A DNA stretch of 64,000 bases from Hyphomicrobiales bacterium (GTDB lineage: Bacteria > Pseudomonadota > Alphaproteobacteria > Rhizobiales > Xanthobacteraceae): NCBI GenBank assembly GCA_021732215.1, contig JAKFVL010000010.1, forward strand, positions 74,547 through 138,546, read 5' to 3'. This document shows, piece by piece, positions 52,634 to 62,502 of this stretch. A program made the translations under genes and the position numbers. The notes beneath the pieces are model-generated. The model was not told where the DNA came from. It saw nothing but the letters and a program-made list of their open reading frames with translations, and did no database searches. Position 1 is the first letter of the stretch. Each line of letters opens with the position of its first letter.

Positions 52634-55600
52634 CTAGCTACACCCCGTCGTGCCCCCACACGTATCGCACTTGAGGCACGTCCCGTTACGCACCAGGGTG
52701 AAGTTGCCGCATTCGCCGCACATCTCGCCCTCGTAGCCCTTGGCCTTTGCTTCCGCGCGGCGTTCGGCTTTTGACGGTGCAGCCTGCTGGGCGGCGCCGG
52801 CCTTGCTCCATTGCAGCGCTTCGAGCTTCTCGGTCGGCGAGAGGTCGGTTTCGGCCTCCTGCTTCAGCGCGGTAGCGCCTTCGAGTGCGTCGCCGACGCG
52901 CGAGGTGGAGCGGGCGGTGGTGCGTGAGCCGCCTCCGGCTGTTGCTGCCCCCCCTCCCTGACCCTCCCCCACAAGGGGGGAGGGAACAGAACCGCCGCGC
53001 ATGACGACGAGGTTGTCGGTGCGTGAGCGGGTGAGGCCCTTTGACAGGTACTTGTTGCCAGCCTCCGGCGGGCGGCCTTCTTCCACGCCCTTGCCGAGCG
53101 CGTCGAAATTCGACTCGCTGGGATCGACGTGGGCGAGGTCGAACCGCGACATGTAGGACACCGCGAGTTCGCGGAACACATAGTCGAGGATCGAGGTGGC
53201 GTACTTGATCGAGTCGTTGCCCTGCACCGGACCCGCGGGCTCGAAGCGGGTGAAGGTGAAGGCATCGACGTATTCTTCCAGCGGCACGCCGTATTGCAGG
53301 CCGAGCGACACCGCGATGGCGAAGTTGTTGATGAAGGAGCGCAGCGCCGCGCCTTCCTTGTGCATGTCGATGAAGATTTCGCCGATCCGGCCATCGTCGT
53401 ATTCGCCGGTGCGCAGATAGACCTTGTGGCCGCCGACGACCGCCTTCTGGGTGTAGCCCTTGCGGCGATCCGGCATCTTCTCGCGCTCGCGCATCACGAT
53501 GATGCGCTCGACCAGTTTCTCGACCACCTTCTCCGACACCTGCGTGGCGCGCGCCGCCATCGGCTTGTCGTAGAACGACTCCACCGCATCGTCCTCGTCG
53601 TCCTCGTCCGCGATGAGTTGCGAGTTCAGCGGCTGCGAGAGCTTCGAGCCGTCGCGATAGAGCGCGTTGGCTTTCAGCGCGAGCTTCCACGAGAGAAGGT
53701 AGGCGGACTTGCAGTCCTCCACCGTGGCGTCGTTCGGCATGTTGATGGTTTTGCTGATCGCGCCGGAGATGAACGGCTGCGACGCCGCCATCATGCGGAT
53801 GTGGCTTTCGACCGATAGATAGCGCTTGCCGATCTTGCCGCAAGGATTGGCGCAATCGAACACGGCGTAGTGCTCGGCCTTCAGGTGCGGCGCACCTTCG
53901 ACCGTCATCGCGCCGCAGACGTGCACGTTGGCGGCTTCGATCTCGCGCTTGGTGAAGCCGATCGCGGCCAGCAGGTCGAAGTTCGGCACCGAGGAGGCCT
54001 CGGGGCCGATGCCGAGCACGTTCTGGATCACGTCCTCGCCGAGCGTCCACTTGTTAAAGGCGAACTTGATGTCGAACGCAGTCGGCAGACCCTTTTCGAC
54101 CTTCGCGATCAGCTCGTCGGTGAAGCCTTTTGCTTTCAAGGTGGTGTGGTTGATGCCGGGCGATTGCGCCAGCGACCCGTGGCCGACCGCGTAGGCTTCG
54201 ATCTCGGCGATGTCGCTTTCGCGATAGCCGAGCGTGCGCAGCGCGACGGGCACTGCCTGGTTGATGATCTTCCAGTAGCCGCCGCCGGCGAGCTTCTTGA
54301 ACTTCACCAGCGCGAAATCCGGCTCGATGCCGGTGGTGTCGCAATCCATCACGAGGCCGATGGTGCCGGTGGGCGCGACCACGGAAACTTGCGCGTTGCG
54401 GTAGCCATGCTGTTCGCCCTGCGCCAGCGCCTGATCCCAGATCGCCTTGGAACGCTCGACAATGTCGGCCTGCGGGCAGGATGCGTGATCGAGCGGGACG
54501 GGATTCACAGCGAGGGCTTCATAGCCGTTGGAGTGGCCATGCGCGGCGCGGCGATGGTTGCGGATCACGCGCAGCATGTGTTGCGCATTCTTCTTGTAGC
54601 CGGGGAACGTGCCGAGTTCGCCCGCCATCTCGGCCGACGTCGCATAGGACGTGCCGGTCATCACCGCGGAGAGCGCGCCGCACAGCGCGCGGCCTTCCTT
54701 GCTGTCGTAAGGAAGCCCCATGGTCATCAGCAGGCCGCCGATGTTGGCGTAGCCGAGGCCGAGCGTACGGAATTCGTAGGAGAGCTCAGCGATCGCCTTC
54801 GACGGGAACTGCGCCATCATCACCGAGATTTCGAGCACCACGGTCCACAACCGGCAGAGATGCTCGTAGGCGGCTGTGTCGAAAATGCGCGTCGAGGTGT
54901 TGTAGAAGGTCAAGAGGTTGGCGGACGCGAGGTTGCACGCCGTGTCGTCGAGGAACATGTATTCCGAACACGGATTCGACGCGCGGATGTCGCCGGACGC
55001 CTTGCAGGTGTGCCAGTCGTTCATGGTGGTGTTGTAGTGCAGGCCGGGATCGGCCGAGGCCCATGCGGCGTAGCCGATTTTTTCCCACAGATCGCGGGCC
55101 TTCAGCGTCTTGGTCACCTTCTTGCTGGTGCGGCCGATGAGGTTCCAGTCGCCGTCGGTTTCCACCGCGCGCAGGAAATCGTCCTTCAGCGAGACCGAGT
55201 TGTTGGAGTTTTGCCCCGCGACGGTGAGATACGCTTCCGAATCCCAGTCAGTGTCGTAAACGTCGAACTGGATGTCGGTGTAGCCCTGCCTGGCGAACTG
55301 GATCACGCGCTTGATCATGTTGTCGTTGACCAGCGCCTTGCGGGCGGCGCGGATTTCACGGCGCAACGCCGGGTTCTTGTCGGGATCGAAACAGTCGTCG
55401 CCCGAGCCTTCGCAATTGACGCAGGCTTTCAGCACGGCTTTCAGGTGCTTCTGGTTGAGCTTCGAGCCGGTGACGAGAGCCGCGACCTTCTGCTCCTCCT
55501 TCACCTTCCAGTCGATATAGGTCTCGATGTCCGGATGGTCGGCATCGACGACGACCATCTTCGCCGCGCGCCGCGTGGTGCCGCCCGACTTGATCGCGCC

Positions 55601-56395
55601 AGCCGCGCGGTCGCCGATCTTGAGGAATGACATCAGGCCGGAGGAGCGGCCGCCGCCCGAGAGTTTTTCGCCTTCGCCGCGCAGCCGCGAGAAGTTGGAG
55701 CCGGTGCCGGAGCCGTACTTGAACAGGCGCGCCTCGCGCACCCACAGGTCCATGATGCCGCCCTCGTTGACGAGGTCGTCATTGACACCCTGGATGAAGC
55801 AGGCGTGCGGCTGCGGATGCTCGTAGGAGGATTTGGACTTGGTCAGCTTGCCGGTGAAGGGATCGACGTAATAGTGGCCCTGGCCGGGACCATCGACGCC
55901 GTAGGCCCAGTGCAGTCCGGTGTTGAACCACTGCGGCGAGTTCGGCGCCACCATCTGCATCGCCAGCATGTAGCGAAGCTCGTCAAAAAACGCGCGCGCG
56001 TCGTCCTCGGATGTGAAGTAGCCGCCCTTGTAGCCCCAATAGGTCCAGCAGCCAGCGAGGCGGTCGAACACCTGCTTCGACGACAGTTCGCTGCCGAAGC
56101 GCTCGGCCTCGGGAATGTTGCTCATGGCTTCGAGATCGGGGACCGAGCGCCATAGCCACGAGGGGACGGTTTCCTCCTCGACCTTCTTCAGGCGCTGCGC
56201 GATGCCAGCTTTCCGGAAATACTTCTGGGCGAGCACGTCGGAGGCAACCTGCGACCACGCATCCGGCACCTCGACATTGTCGAGGCGGAACACGATCGAG
56301 CCGTCGGGATTGCGAATCTCGCTCGTGGTCAGCCGGAATTCGATCCCGGCGTAGGGAGACTGGCCGTCCTTGGTGTAGCGGCGTTCAATGCGCAT
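52634..56395 (-). CDS. nrdJ: Vitamin B12-dependent (class II) ribonucleotide reductase
   Basis: A 1253-residue adenosylcobalamin-dependent enzyme that reduces ribonucleotides without oxygen. Key parts: [15 protein letters not shown] near residue 150, the active site block [20 protein letters not shown] with the thiyl Cys, Asn and Glu, and a C-terminal zinc-ribbon [22 protein letters not shown]. Two redox cysteines occur early (HACFIQGV). Start chosen at the ATG at 56395 ([11 protein letters not shown]); an ATG 14 codons earlier adds an Arg-rich stretch. Between residues 1138 and 1149 the sequence [13 protein letters not shown] is encoded by part of a palindromic repeat. No nrdA/nrdB is in this window. 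Confidence 0.96.
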   Translation of the reverse strand: MRIERRYTKDGQSPYAGIEFRLTTSEIRNPDGSIVFRLDNVEVPDAWSQVASDVLAQKYFRKAGIAQRLKKVEEETVPSWLWRSVPDLEAMSNIPEAERFGSELSSKQVFDRLAGCWTYWGYKGGYFTSEDDARAFFDELRYMLAMQMVAPNSPQWFNTGLHWAYGVDGPGQGHYYVDPFTGKLTKSKSSYEHPQPHACFIQGVNDDLVNEGGIMDLWVREARLFKYGSGTGSNFSRLRGEGEKLSGGGRSSGLMSFLKIGDRAAGAIKSGGTTRRAAKMVVVDADHPDIETYIDWKVKEEQKVAALVTGSKLNQKHLKAVLKACVNCEGSGDDCFDPDKNPALRREIRAARKALVNDNMIKRVIQFARQGYTDIQFDVYDTDWDSEAYLTVAGQNSNNSVSLKDDFLRAVETDGDWNLIGRTSKKVTKTLKARDLWEKIGYAAWASADPGLHYNTTMNDWHTCKASGDIRASNPCSEYMFLDDTACNLASANLLTFYNTSTRIFDTAAYEHLCRLWTVVLEISVMMAQFPSKAIAELSYEFRTLGLGYANIGGLLMTMGLPYDSKEGRALCGALSAVMTGTSYATSAEMAGELGTFPGYKKNAQHMLRVIRNHRRAAHGHSNGYEALAVNPVPLDHASCPQADIVERSKAIWDQALAQGEQHGYRNAQVSVVAPTGTIGLVMDCDTTGIEPDFALVKFKKLAGGGYWKIINQAVPVALRTLGYRESDIAEIEAYAVGHGSLAQSPGINHTTLKAKGFTDELIAKVEKGLPTAFDIKFAFNKWTLGEDVIQNVLGIGPEASSVPNFDLLAAIGFTKREIEAANVHVCGAMTVEGAPHLKAEHYAVFDCANPCGKIGKRYLSVESHIRMMAASQPFISGAISKTINMPNDATVEDCKSAYLLSWKLALKANALYRDGSKLSQPLNSQLIADEDDEDDAVESFYDKPMAARATQVSEKVVEKLVERIIVMREREKMPDRRKGYTQKAVVGGHKVYLRTGEYDDGRIGEIFIDMHKEGAALRSFINNFAIAVSLGLQYGVPLEEYVDAFTFTRFEPAGPVQGNDSIKYATSILDYVFRELAVSYMSRFDLAHVDPSESNFDALGKGVEEGRPPEAGNKYLSKGLTRSRTDNLVVMRGGSVPSPLVGEGQGGGAATAGGGSRTTARSTSRVGDALEGATALKQEAETDLSPTEKLEALQWSKAGAAQQAAPSKAERRAEAKAKGYEGEMCGECGNFTLVRNGTCLKCDTCGGTTGCS
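52951..52984. repeat. Palindromic repeat captured in frame within nrdJ
   Basis: CCCTCCCTGACCCTCCCCC, then ACAA, then GGGGGGAGGG inside the coding sequence. It resembles element A at 49689 (CCTCCCCCTTGTGGGGAGG). The insert is translated as about a dozen Pro/Gly-rich residues in the variable linker before the C-terminal zinc-ribbon region. Confidence 0.75.
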
Positions 56396-56780
56396 CTTGG
56401 TCTTGCCCCGTTCTCGCCGGCGGCTGAATTCAGCCAATGAATTCAGAATTGCCGGTCATTTCTGCTATGACGGGCCGGAGGCGGTTGACCTTCGGTCCGC
56501 GGCTCAGCCGGTGCTCCCGGCTCTGTTTTACGCCCCAACTCACAACGCATGAACTGCGTTTTTTGGGTCATTCCGACCCGTCTTTTTGGGCGAGATGGTC
56601 TTCCGAAAACCGCTCACACTTTTCGGCATCGCGCCCGTCATTCACGCCCGAATTCCCCGGCCGCTGGAGCCGACAGTTTCCCGATCCGCGGCCATCGGCA
56701 TGGCTACGGTTCGAACCGTCGAAACCCTTTCAGGGGAGTGCCCGCCGAAGACTTCGAACCGACAGCGTCGAGCGGCTCAA

Positions 56781-56809
56781 AGCTAGGACGACTCCGTTGC
56801 GCCCGTCAA
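56781..56809 (-). promoter_or_regulatory. Probable sigma-70 promoter of nrdJ
   Basis: On the minus strand, CTTGACG has the -35 TTGACG at 56804-56809 and the -10 CTAGCT at 56781-56786, spacer 17 bases. This is close to the alphaproteobacterial consensus. It gives a 5' leader of about 380 bases before the ATG. Confidence 0.65.
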
Positions 56810-56834
56810 GGAGTAGTACGGGTTCCTGAATCAA

Positions 56835-56850
56835 ATACTAAATATGGTGG
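56835..56850 (-). promoter_or_regulatory. Possible NrdR box
   Basis: The plus-strand text is ATACTAAATATGGTGG; the minus strand reads CCACCATATTTAGTAT, close to the NrdR consensus ACACTATATNTAGTGT. It lies 25 bases upstream of the -35. A second related palindrome, CACCAAGTATCGGTG, lies at 56891-56905, about 55 bases away, more than the usual 30-odd base spacing. So nrdJ may be NrdR-controlled, but this is an inference from match quality. Confidence 0.45.
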
Positions 56851-57229
56851 AATCCGGGGAAAAACAGGGGGCACGATCGCACCCTGATGCCACCAAGTAT
56901 CGGTGAGTCCTGAGAGATTCGGGAAGCAAAAAATTTGTCCGCGAAGGTGATTTTCTGATCTGCGCCCGCTCTTCACAGGAGGCTTCGAGGGCGAATAAAT
57001 CGCTTGCGCGGAAGCGACTCGGGGAGGGCGCGGCGGACAGCCGAAAGCGCTTGCCAGAATCGGGCAAAGCCAGCCGATCGACACCGACGACCTAGCCATC
57101 GTCCATGAAGCGCCGATGACGGATCGGTCGCTTGCCCCGCGATTGCAGGGAAGCCCTGTCGTAACCCGCATGGCGAGCGGCGGGGCCCTTCGCTAGTGTC
57201 AGCGCCGAATCTGCCGGACTTCCCTCATC

Positions 57230-58129
57230 ATGCGAGATCCACTCACGCCCGCCGCGCGGCCGCGCCTCGCGCCGCTTGGCATCCTGTTCATCCTCATCAC
57301 CTCGGTGGCGTGGGGGCTGAACTGGCCGGTGAACAAGTACATCGTGTCCGAATGGCCGCCGCTGCCGGCGCGGGGGCTGGCCGGACTGGTCGGCGGCGTG
57401 ACGCTTGCGGCCTACGCGCTATTGCGCGGGCAGAGCTTGTCCGTTCCTCCTGGGCAGCGGGCGCGGCTTGCGATCTCGGCCTTTCTCAACGTCACCATGT
57501 GGATGGCGGTGATGGGGCTGGCGCTGCTGTGGCTGCCCGCCAGCGAAGCCGCGGTGATCGCCTACACCATGCCGGTATGGACCGCGCTCCTGGCGTGGCC
57601 GCTGCTCGGCGAGCGGTTCGGTATCGCGCGCATCATGGCGCTGGTGATGGCGTTCGCGGGTCTGCTTATTCTGTTTTCCGGCAACGGCATCACGGCAGGT
57701 GTCGCGAAGTTGCCCGGCGTGGGCCTGGCATTCTCCGGCGCGATTGCGTTTGCGCTCGGCACCATCTTTCTCAAGCGCTTCCCCATTCAATTGCCGGCGC
57801 TGACATCGACGGCGTGGCAACTGGCGCTGGGCTGCCTGCCGGTGGCGCTGCTCGGTCTGGCGTTCGAGCAACCGTCGTTTTCGGCGCTCTCGGCGACGGG
57901 ATGGGCGTGCATGATCTACACGACGTTCGGTGGGCTCTGCGTCGCCTACATGAGCTGGTTTGCGGCGCTTGAGCGGCTGCCTGCATCGGTTGCCGCGATC
58001 GGCACCATGCTGGTGCCGGTGATCGGCGTGCTGGTTTCGGCTGTCGCACTCGGCGAGCCGCTCGGCGCGGTGCAGATCACGGCACTTGCGCTCACCATCG
58101 GCGGCGTCGCGCTCGCCGCGCGTTCCTGA
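57230..58129 (+). CDS. EamA/DMT family transporter (copy 2)
   Basis: A 299-residue ten-helix protein. It starts with LGILFILITSVAWGLNWPVNKYIVSEWPPLPARGLAGLVGG in pieces; the second EamA half starts about residue 155 (GLAFSGAIAFALGTIFLKRF). Substrate unknown; export of amino acids or sugars is usual for the family. The next gene is a close paralogue 23 bases downstream, so a tandem duplication is likely. Confidence 0.9.
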   Translation: MRDPLTPAARPRLAPLGILFILITSVAWGLNWPVNKYIVSEWPPLPARGLAGLVGGVTLAAYALLRGQSLSVPPGQRARLAISAFLNVTMWMAVMGLALLWLPASEAAVIAYTMPVWTALLAWPLLGERFGIARIMALVMAFAGLLILFSGNGITAGVAKLPGVGLAFSGAIAFALGTIFLKRFPIQLPALTSTAWQLALGCLPVALLGLAFEQPSFSALSATGWACMIYTTFGGLCVAYMSWFAALERLPASVAAIGTMLVPVIGVLVSAVALGEPLGAVQITALALTIGGVALAARS

Positions 58130-58152
58130 CGTATGACAGGACGCACGCCATC

Positions 58153-59064
58153 ATGTCATCGCCGACTTTGCCTCGCGTGACGCCGCAAGCGATCACGCCC
58201 GCCGGGCTTCTGTTCCTCGCCATCACATCGGTGGGCTGGGGGCTGAATTTTCCGGTGATGAAATTCCTGCTGTCTGAATGGCCGCCGCTGGCGTCGCGCG
58301 GGCTTGCCGGTCTGATTGGCGCTGCGCTGCTGGCGCTGGTCGCGCTGGCGCTGAAGCAGGACCTGCGCGTGCCCCGTCACCTCTGGCCGCGCCTGATCGG
58401 CATTTCGCTGCTGACGATCACATGCTGGGTGTCTCTCATGGGCCTTGCACTGGTCTGGCTGCCCGCGAGCCAGGCGGCGGTCATCGCGATCAGCGTGCCG
58501 ATCTGGGTGTCGTTGATGGCGTGGCCAGCGCTCGGCGAGCGCGTGTCGCTTCTGCGCGCCGCCGCGCTGGCGGTCGCTCTCGCCGGCATCGTGATTCTGA
58601 TCGGCGGCACGAGGATCGATGTCAGCGTCGGCACGCTGCCCGGCGTGTTGCTGGCGCTTGCGGCCGCGATCTGCGTCGCGGCGGGCACCGTCGCGCTGAA
58701 GCGGTTCCCGTTGCCGCTGCCGCCGGTGGCGCTGTCGGCCTGGCAGATCGGGCTCGGATGTATTCCCGTTGCCTTGGCAGGTCTGGTGTTCGAGCAGCCG
58801 TCGTTCGCATCGCTGTCATTCGCCGGATGGCTGTCGATGTTCTATCTGACCGTGATCCAGTTCTGCGTCGCCTATGTCTGCTGGTTTGCGGCGCTGGCGC
58901 GGCTGCCCGCATCGACCGCCTCGATCGGCACTCTCATGGTGCCGGTGATCGGCGTGGTGTCGTCGGCGCTGATGCTGCATGAACCGCTGGGCTTGCGTGA
59001 GATCGTCGTGCTTGCGTTCACCGTGGGCGGTGTCGCGGTGGCGATGCGGGCGCAAGGCAGGTAG
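58153..59064 (+). CDS. EamA/DMT family transporter (copy 3)
   Basis: A 303-residue ten-helix protein, similar throughout to copy 2: LAITSVGWGLNFPVMKFLLSEWPPLASRGLAGLIGA in pieces, ICVAAGTVALKRFPLPLPP in the second half, and YVCWFAALARLPASTASIGTLMVPVIGVV near the end. ATG at 58153. It is the second gene of the tandem pair; the terminator at 59096-59129 follows. Confidence 0.9.
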   Translation: MSSPTLPRVTPQAITPAGLLFLAITSVGWGLNFPVMKFLLSEWPPLASRGLAGLIGAALLALVALALKQDLRVPRHLWPRLIGISLLTITCWVSLMGLALVWLPASQAAVIAISVPIWVSLMAWPALGERVSLLRAAALAVALAGIVILIGGTRIDVSVGTLPGVLLALAAAICVAAGTVALKRFPLPLPPVALSAWQIGLGCIPVALAGLVFEQPSFASLSFAGWLSMFYLTVIQFCVAYVCWFAALARLPASTASIGTLMVPVIGVVSSALMLHEPLGLREIVVLAFTVGGVAVAMRAQGR

Positions 59065-59095
59065 TTCCGGCAAACAAGCCGGTCCGGCAAAAGAA

Positions 59096-59129
59096 GAACG
59101 CACGGCGCGGGGGGGAGCGCCGTGCGTTC
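59096..59129. terminator. Long terminator between convergent genes
   Basis: A perfect 13-pair stem (GAACGCACGGCGC at 59096-59108 with GCGCCGTGCGTTC at 59117-59129) and eight-base loop. On the minus strand it is followed by TTCTTTT. It can end the BA14K gene and perhaps the DMT operon. Confidence 0.85.
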
Positions 59130-59164
59130 TGTACTGTACGCAACTGACTTACGAAAAGCCGGAG

Positions 59165-59722
59165 TTACGGACAGGGGTAGCGATTGCCGTCGTTGTTCAG
59201 ATAAGTGCCGCTCGCCGGATCGTAGGAGCGGTACCTTTGACGGCAGTAGGCGTCGCCGTCGGCTGTGGTCTGCGAAGGCACAGCGACAACCGGTTCGTCA
59301 TCGACGTAGCCGTTGTCCACGACGTAGCCCGGATTTGCGTAGCCATAGTAACCCGGGCCGTAGCCATAATAGCCGGGGCCGTAGCCATAGCCGCCGTAAT
59401 ACGGACGAGATGCCAGCGCGGCGCCTGCGAGCGCACCGGCGGCAAAGCCGATGCCCGGTCCGATGAAGCGGCGTCCACCGCCACCGAAGCCGCCGGGACG
59501 TCCCGCAAAAGCAGGCCGCCCTGCGAAGGCCTGGCCTCCGACAAACCCGCGACCGGCATTGAAGCGAGCCGCGGCTGCGCCGGCGTTAAAATTTCCGCCG
59601 CCGTATATGGCGCGCACGCCACCGCCGCCGCGACCCCTGAACTGGGCGTCGGCCGATGTGCTGACGAGCACGGGCGCGATGGCCAACAGGGCTGCAGCGC
59701 CGAGAACTTTCACATTCAACAT
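59165..59722 (-). CDS. BA14K family protein
   Basis: A 185-residue exported protein. The signal peptide is MLNVKVLGAAALLAIAPVLVSTSADA. It is followed by a Gly/Arg-rich region (FRGRGGGGVRAIYGGGNFNAG), a Gly/Ala hydrophobic stretch, a Tyr/Gly-Pro repeat (YGYGPGYYGYGPGYYGY), and a C-terminal BA14K motif YCRQRYRSYDPASGTYLNNDGNRYPCP in pieces, with the two cysteines. BA14K of Brucella is an immunogenic, lectin-like protein. The ATG at 59722 has GGAG upstream. Confidence 0.87.
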   Translation of the reverse strand: MLNVKVLGAAALLAIAPVLVSTSADAQFRGRGGGGVRAIYGGGNFNAGAAAARFNAGRGFVGGQAFAGRPAFAGRPGGFGGGGRRFIGPGIGFAAGALAGAALASRPYYGGYGYGPGYYGYGPGYYGYANPGYVVDNGYVDDEPVVAVPSQTTADGDAYCRQRYRSYDPASGTYLNNDGNRYPCP

Positions 59723-59970
59723 GAGACCAGGCTCCAAAAAGGGGACTACGCCGAAAACGGATGAGGCGACGAGGCGTTCCGTGCCGTCCCAAGAATCTGT
59801 CCCGTAACTGAGATGGTGATGGCGCGCGTCTGTACAATGGCTGAATGGATTACGACGGAATCGTGATGCACAGTGCGGCGAGCGAGCCTCGCGACAGGCA
59901 GGCTCAAAGCTGGACAATGTTTAATGCGGATGTCATCACAGCGTGTCAGCGAACGCCCCGGATTCCCGCG

Positions 59971-60381
59971 ATGAAGCAGTTTTTCCTGAAGTTTTTCACA
60001 TGGTGGAGCGGCCAGACGTTCGGCACGCAGCTCTGGACCTGGCGGTTCGGCGAACTGGTGGGTAAGGACGAGGGCGGCAACAAGTATTACCGGACCAAGG
60101 GCGGGAAGATCGATCCGACGCTCGGATTTGAGCGCCGCTGGGTGGTCTACAATGGCTACGCGGAAGCCACGCGCATTCCGCCGGACTGGCACGGCTGGAT
60201 GCACCACACGGTCGATACGCCGCCGACCGAAGAGGCCTATACGCCGCGCGAGTGGCAGAAGCCGCATCAGCCGAACATGACCGGTACAGCGGGCGCGTAT
60301 CGTCCGTCCGGCTCGACGCTCTCGACCGGCAAACGGCCGAAAGCGACCGGCGACTATCAGCCGTGGACTCCGGCGGAGTAA
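59971..60381 (+). CDS. NADH:ubiquinone oxidoreductase accessory subunit NDUFA12 family
   Basis: A 136-residue protein related to mitochondrial complex I subunit NDUFA12 (B17.2). Marks: FFTWWSGQTFGTQLWTWRFGELVGKDEGGNKYY in pieces, RRWVVYNGYAEATRIPPDWHGWMHHTVD, and the C-terminal PPTEE. It is an accessory assembly subunit of alphaproteobacterial complex I. I chose the ATG at 59971 (MKQFFLKFF) over 59845, since homologues start there. The nuo operon is not here. Confidence 0.92.
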   Translation: MKQFFLKFFTWWSGQTFGTQLWTWRFGELVGKDEGGNKYYRTKGGKIDPTLGFERRWVVYNGYAEATRIPPDWHGWMHHTVDTPPTEEAYTPREWQKPHQPNMTGTAGAYRPSGSTLSTGKRPKATGDYQPWTPAE

Positions 60382-60463
60382 GTCACGGCCAAATAAACTC
60401 CAGCAAGTAAGCTGCAGCCAAAACGCGCACCCGACATTGCGGTCGGGTGAGCTCGCGGGCCAG

Positions 60464-61408
60464 TCAACCAAGCCCTTTCAGCCAGTCGCCCATCTCCTTC
60501 AGCGCGCCATTCGCCTTGGTCAGCAGCTTGCCCATGGTGATGAAGCCATGGAATTGGCCGGGATAAGTCTTGTACGCGACGGCAACGCCCGCATCCTTGA
60601 GGCGTCTGGCGTATTCGTCGCCTTCATCGCGCAGCGGATCCGCGCCCGCGGTGAGCACATAAGCCGGCGGCAAACCCTTCAGATCCGCGATGCGCGCGGG
60701 CGAGGCCTTCCAGTTCTCGCCATCGGCCAGCGAATTGAAGTAGTGGTCGCGAAACCAGCGGATCACGCTGTGGGTAAGCAGACAGCTCGTTTCCGGCTCG
60801 CTGTGGGAGTGGTGCGTCATGGCGAAGTCGGTGGCGGGATAGATCAAAAGCTGGCCCTGAATTTTCGGGCCGTTCTGCCGGGCGTCGATGGCGACGACCG
60901 CCGCAAGATTGCCGCCGGCGCTGTCGCCACCGACGCTGATGCGCTCCGCATCGAGGCCCAGGCTCCTGGCGTTGTCCGAAACCCATTTCGTCGCGGCGAG
61001 GGCGTCATCCACCGCGGCCGGAAACTTGTGCTCGGGCGCGAGACGATAGTCCACCGAGATCACGACGGTCTCGCCGTCGCGCGCCAGCGTGCGGCACACG
61101 ACATCATGGGAGTCGAGATCGCCGATCACCCAGCCGCCGCCGTGGAAGAACACGTGGGCGGGCGCGAGGCCGTTGTTTTTGCGCAATTGCTTGGGCGTGT
61201 AGATGCGTACCGGAATGGCGCCGGCAGGGCCGGGGACGGTGGTGTTCTCGACCTTCGCCATCTCCGGCGGTTCGGGATGCGAGACGGCGCGGCCAGCGAG
61301 ATAGAACGCGCGCGCTTCGGGCGGCGTCAGCGTCTCGTAAGCGGGCCGGCCGGCTTCACGGAATGCGTTGAGGACGAAGGCGGCATCGGGATCGAGAACG
61401 ACAGGCAT
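60464..61408 (-). CDS. Hormone-sensitive-lipase family esterase
   Basis: A 314-residue alpha/beta hydrolase. Motifs: HVFFHGGGWVIGDL (oxyanion HGGG) near residue 85, VGGDSAGGNLAAV with catalytic Ser near 160, GADPLRDEGDEYA with Asp near 255, and QFHGF with His near 285. These act on short-chain esters. ATG at 61408. It is downstream of the SDR gene on the same strand, separated by 45 bases, so they may be cotranscribed. Confidence 0.93.
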   Translation of the reverse strand: MPVVLDPDAAFVLNAFREAGRPAYETLTPPEARAFYLAGRAVSHPEPPEMAKVENTTVPGPAGAIPVRIYTPKQLRKNNGLAPAHVFFHGGGWVIGDLDSHDVVCRTLARDGETVVISVDYRLAPEHKFPAAVDDALAATKWVSDNARSLGLDAERISVGGDSAGGNLAAVVAIDARQNGPKIQGQLLIYPATDFAMTHHSHSEPETSCLLTHSVIRWFRDHYFNSLADGENWKASPARIADLKGLPPAYVLTAGADPLRDEGDEYARRLKDAGVAVAYKTYPGQFHGFITMGKLLTKANGALKEMGDWLKGLG

Positions 61409-61453
61409 GGAGGGGGTGGTCCTTGTTGTTCATGTAAAGGTTTAAGATGAAGA

Positions 61454-62239
61454 TCAGCTCGTAAGCCGCCCGCCATCAACAGTGTAAGCCGAACCGCAAA
61501 CATAGCGCGCCTCGTCAGAGGCCAGGAACGCCACGACGGAGGCGACTTCGGAGGTCAGGCCAAGGCGCTTTGCGGGAATGCGCTCGATGGCCTTGGTGGC
61601 GGTGGCCTTTTGCTGACCCGGATTACGGCCCTCGAAGATCGACGACAGCATGCGGCTGTCGATCAGGCCGGGGCAGACGCAGTTGATGCGAACGTTGGTG
61701 CCGGTGACCTCGATGGCGGCGCTCTTGGTCAGTCCGATCACCGCGTGCTTGCTCGCGCTGTAGACCGCGACGCCCGGCGATCCCATCAGGCCTGCCACCG
61801 ACGCCGTGTTGATGATGCTGCCCGCGTTTTTCTCCAGCATGACAGGCAGCACGTATTTCATGCCGAGGAACACGCCGACGACGTTGACGTCGAGCACGCG
61901 CCTGAAGCTCTCGATCGGGTAATGGACGATCGGCGCGATGTCGCCCTCGATGCCCGCATTGTTGAAAAAGATGTCGATGGCGCCTGCGGCTTCGACCGCC
62001 TTGCGGACGTACTTCGCCACGTCGTCTTCGCTGGTCACGTCGGCGACGAGGCTGATGGCTTTCGCCTCGGCGGGAAGCGTGGCGACAGCCTTGGCCAGCG
62101 CCGCTTCGTTGCGATCGACGGCGACGATCCGGGCGCCGCGCAGCGCCATCAACTGGATCGTTGCGGTGCCGATTTCACCGGCCGCACCGGTGACGACGGC
62201 GACCTTGCCATCGAGGCGGATTCCATCCTTGACGTTCAT
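61454..62239 (-). CDS. Short-chain dehydrogenase/reductase
   Basis: A 261-residue classical SDR. The NAD(P) motif is VTGAAGEIGTATI near residue 15, NNAGIEGDIAP near residue 95, and the catalytic Tyr-x3-Lys is YSASKHAVIGLT near residue 160, with Ser in NTASVAG. Substrate unknown. The ATG at 62239 (MNVKDGIRLDGK) has AAGGA about five bases upstream; the longer frame to 62350 is rejected. With the esterase it could form a small catabolic unit. Confidence 0.93.
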   Translation of the reverse strand: MNVKDGIRLDGKVAVVTGAAGEIGTATIQLMALRGARIVAVDRNEAALAKAVATLPAEAKAISLVADVTSEDDVAKYVRKAVEAAGAIDIFFNNAGIEGDIAPIVHYPIESFRRVLDVNVVGVFLGMKYVLPVMLEKNAGSIINTASVAGLMGSPGVAVYSASKHAVIGLTKSAAIEVTGTNVRINCVCPGLIDSRMLSSIFEGRNPGQQKATATKAIERIPAKRLGLTSEVASVVAFLASDEARYVCGSAYTVDGGRLTS

Positions 62240-62502
62240 GCGTGTCCTTCCCGAACAACACCGGCATTCTTGTTGGTTTGAGCCGGTTCCAATCCGACTA
62301 TCCCATTCCGGAAAACGGGTGGCCAGCACGAGATGCGGAACAGCCGGCATGGCTCGTGTGCGGCGCGCGGGCTTTGCGGGGATTGGCGAGATGTGTCAGA
62401 CGCCTGCCGCCCTTTCCTAGCCGCATTCGCCATGTTAACCGGAATCGCCGCCAGCGGCGTAAACTGGCGTGGTTGTTTGATTCGCCGATTGAACCCGCAC
62501 AG

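Larger units (their letters stand above)
56396..57229. other. nrdJ leader and intergenic region without genes
   Basis: About 830 bases. The leader (56396-56774 or so) contains a perfect 14-base palindrome ACGGTTCGAACCGT (56706-56719), a decayed repeat near 56591-56630 (CTTCCGAAAACCGCTCACACTTTTCGG) and a hairpin GGGTCATTCCGACCC near 56558-56580. The part from 56850 to 57229 shows no gene. I see no B12 box, so a cobalamin riboswitch is not supported. Confidence 0.5.

Noticed and set aside
53870-55630. A 586-residue plus-strand frame opposite nrdJ
   Set aside because: Antisense to a fully conserved NrdJ; no family resemblance or ribosome site.
56706-56730. A tRNA T-loop-like GGTTCGAA
   Set aside because: It is part of a perfect palindrome and has no cloverleaf arms, anticodon or CCA end.
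56396-56900. Cobalamin riboswitch upstream of nrdJ
   Set aside because: I see no B12 box-like GCCACTG core in the leader, and a B12-dependent enzyme would not be expected to be shut off by B12.
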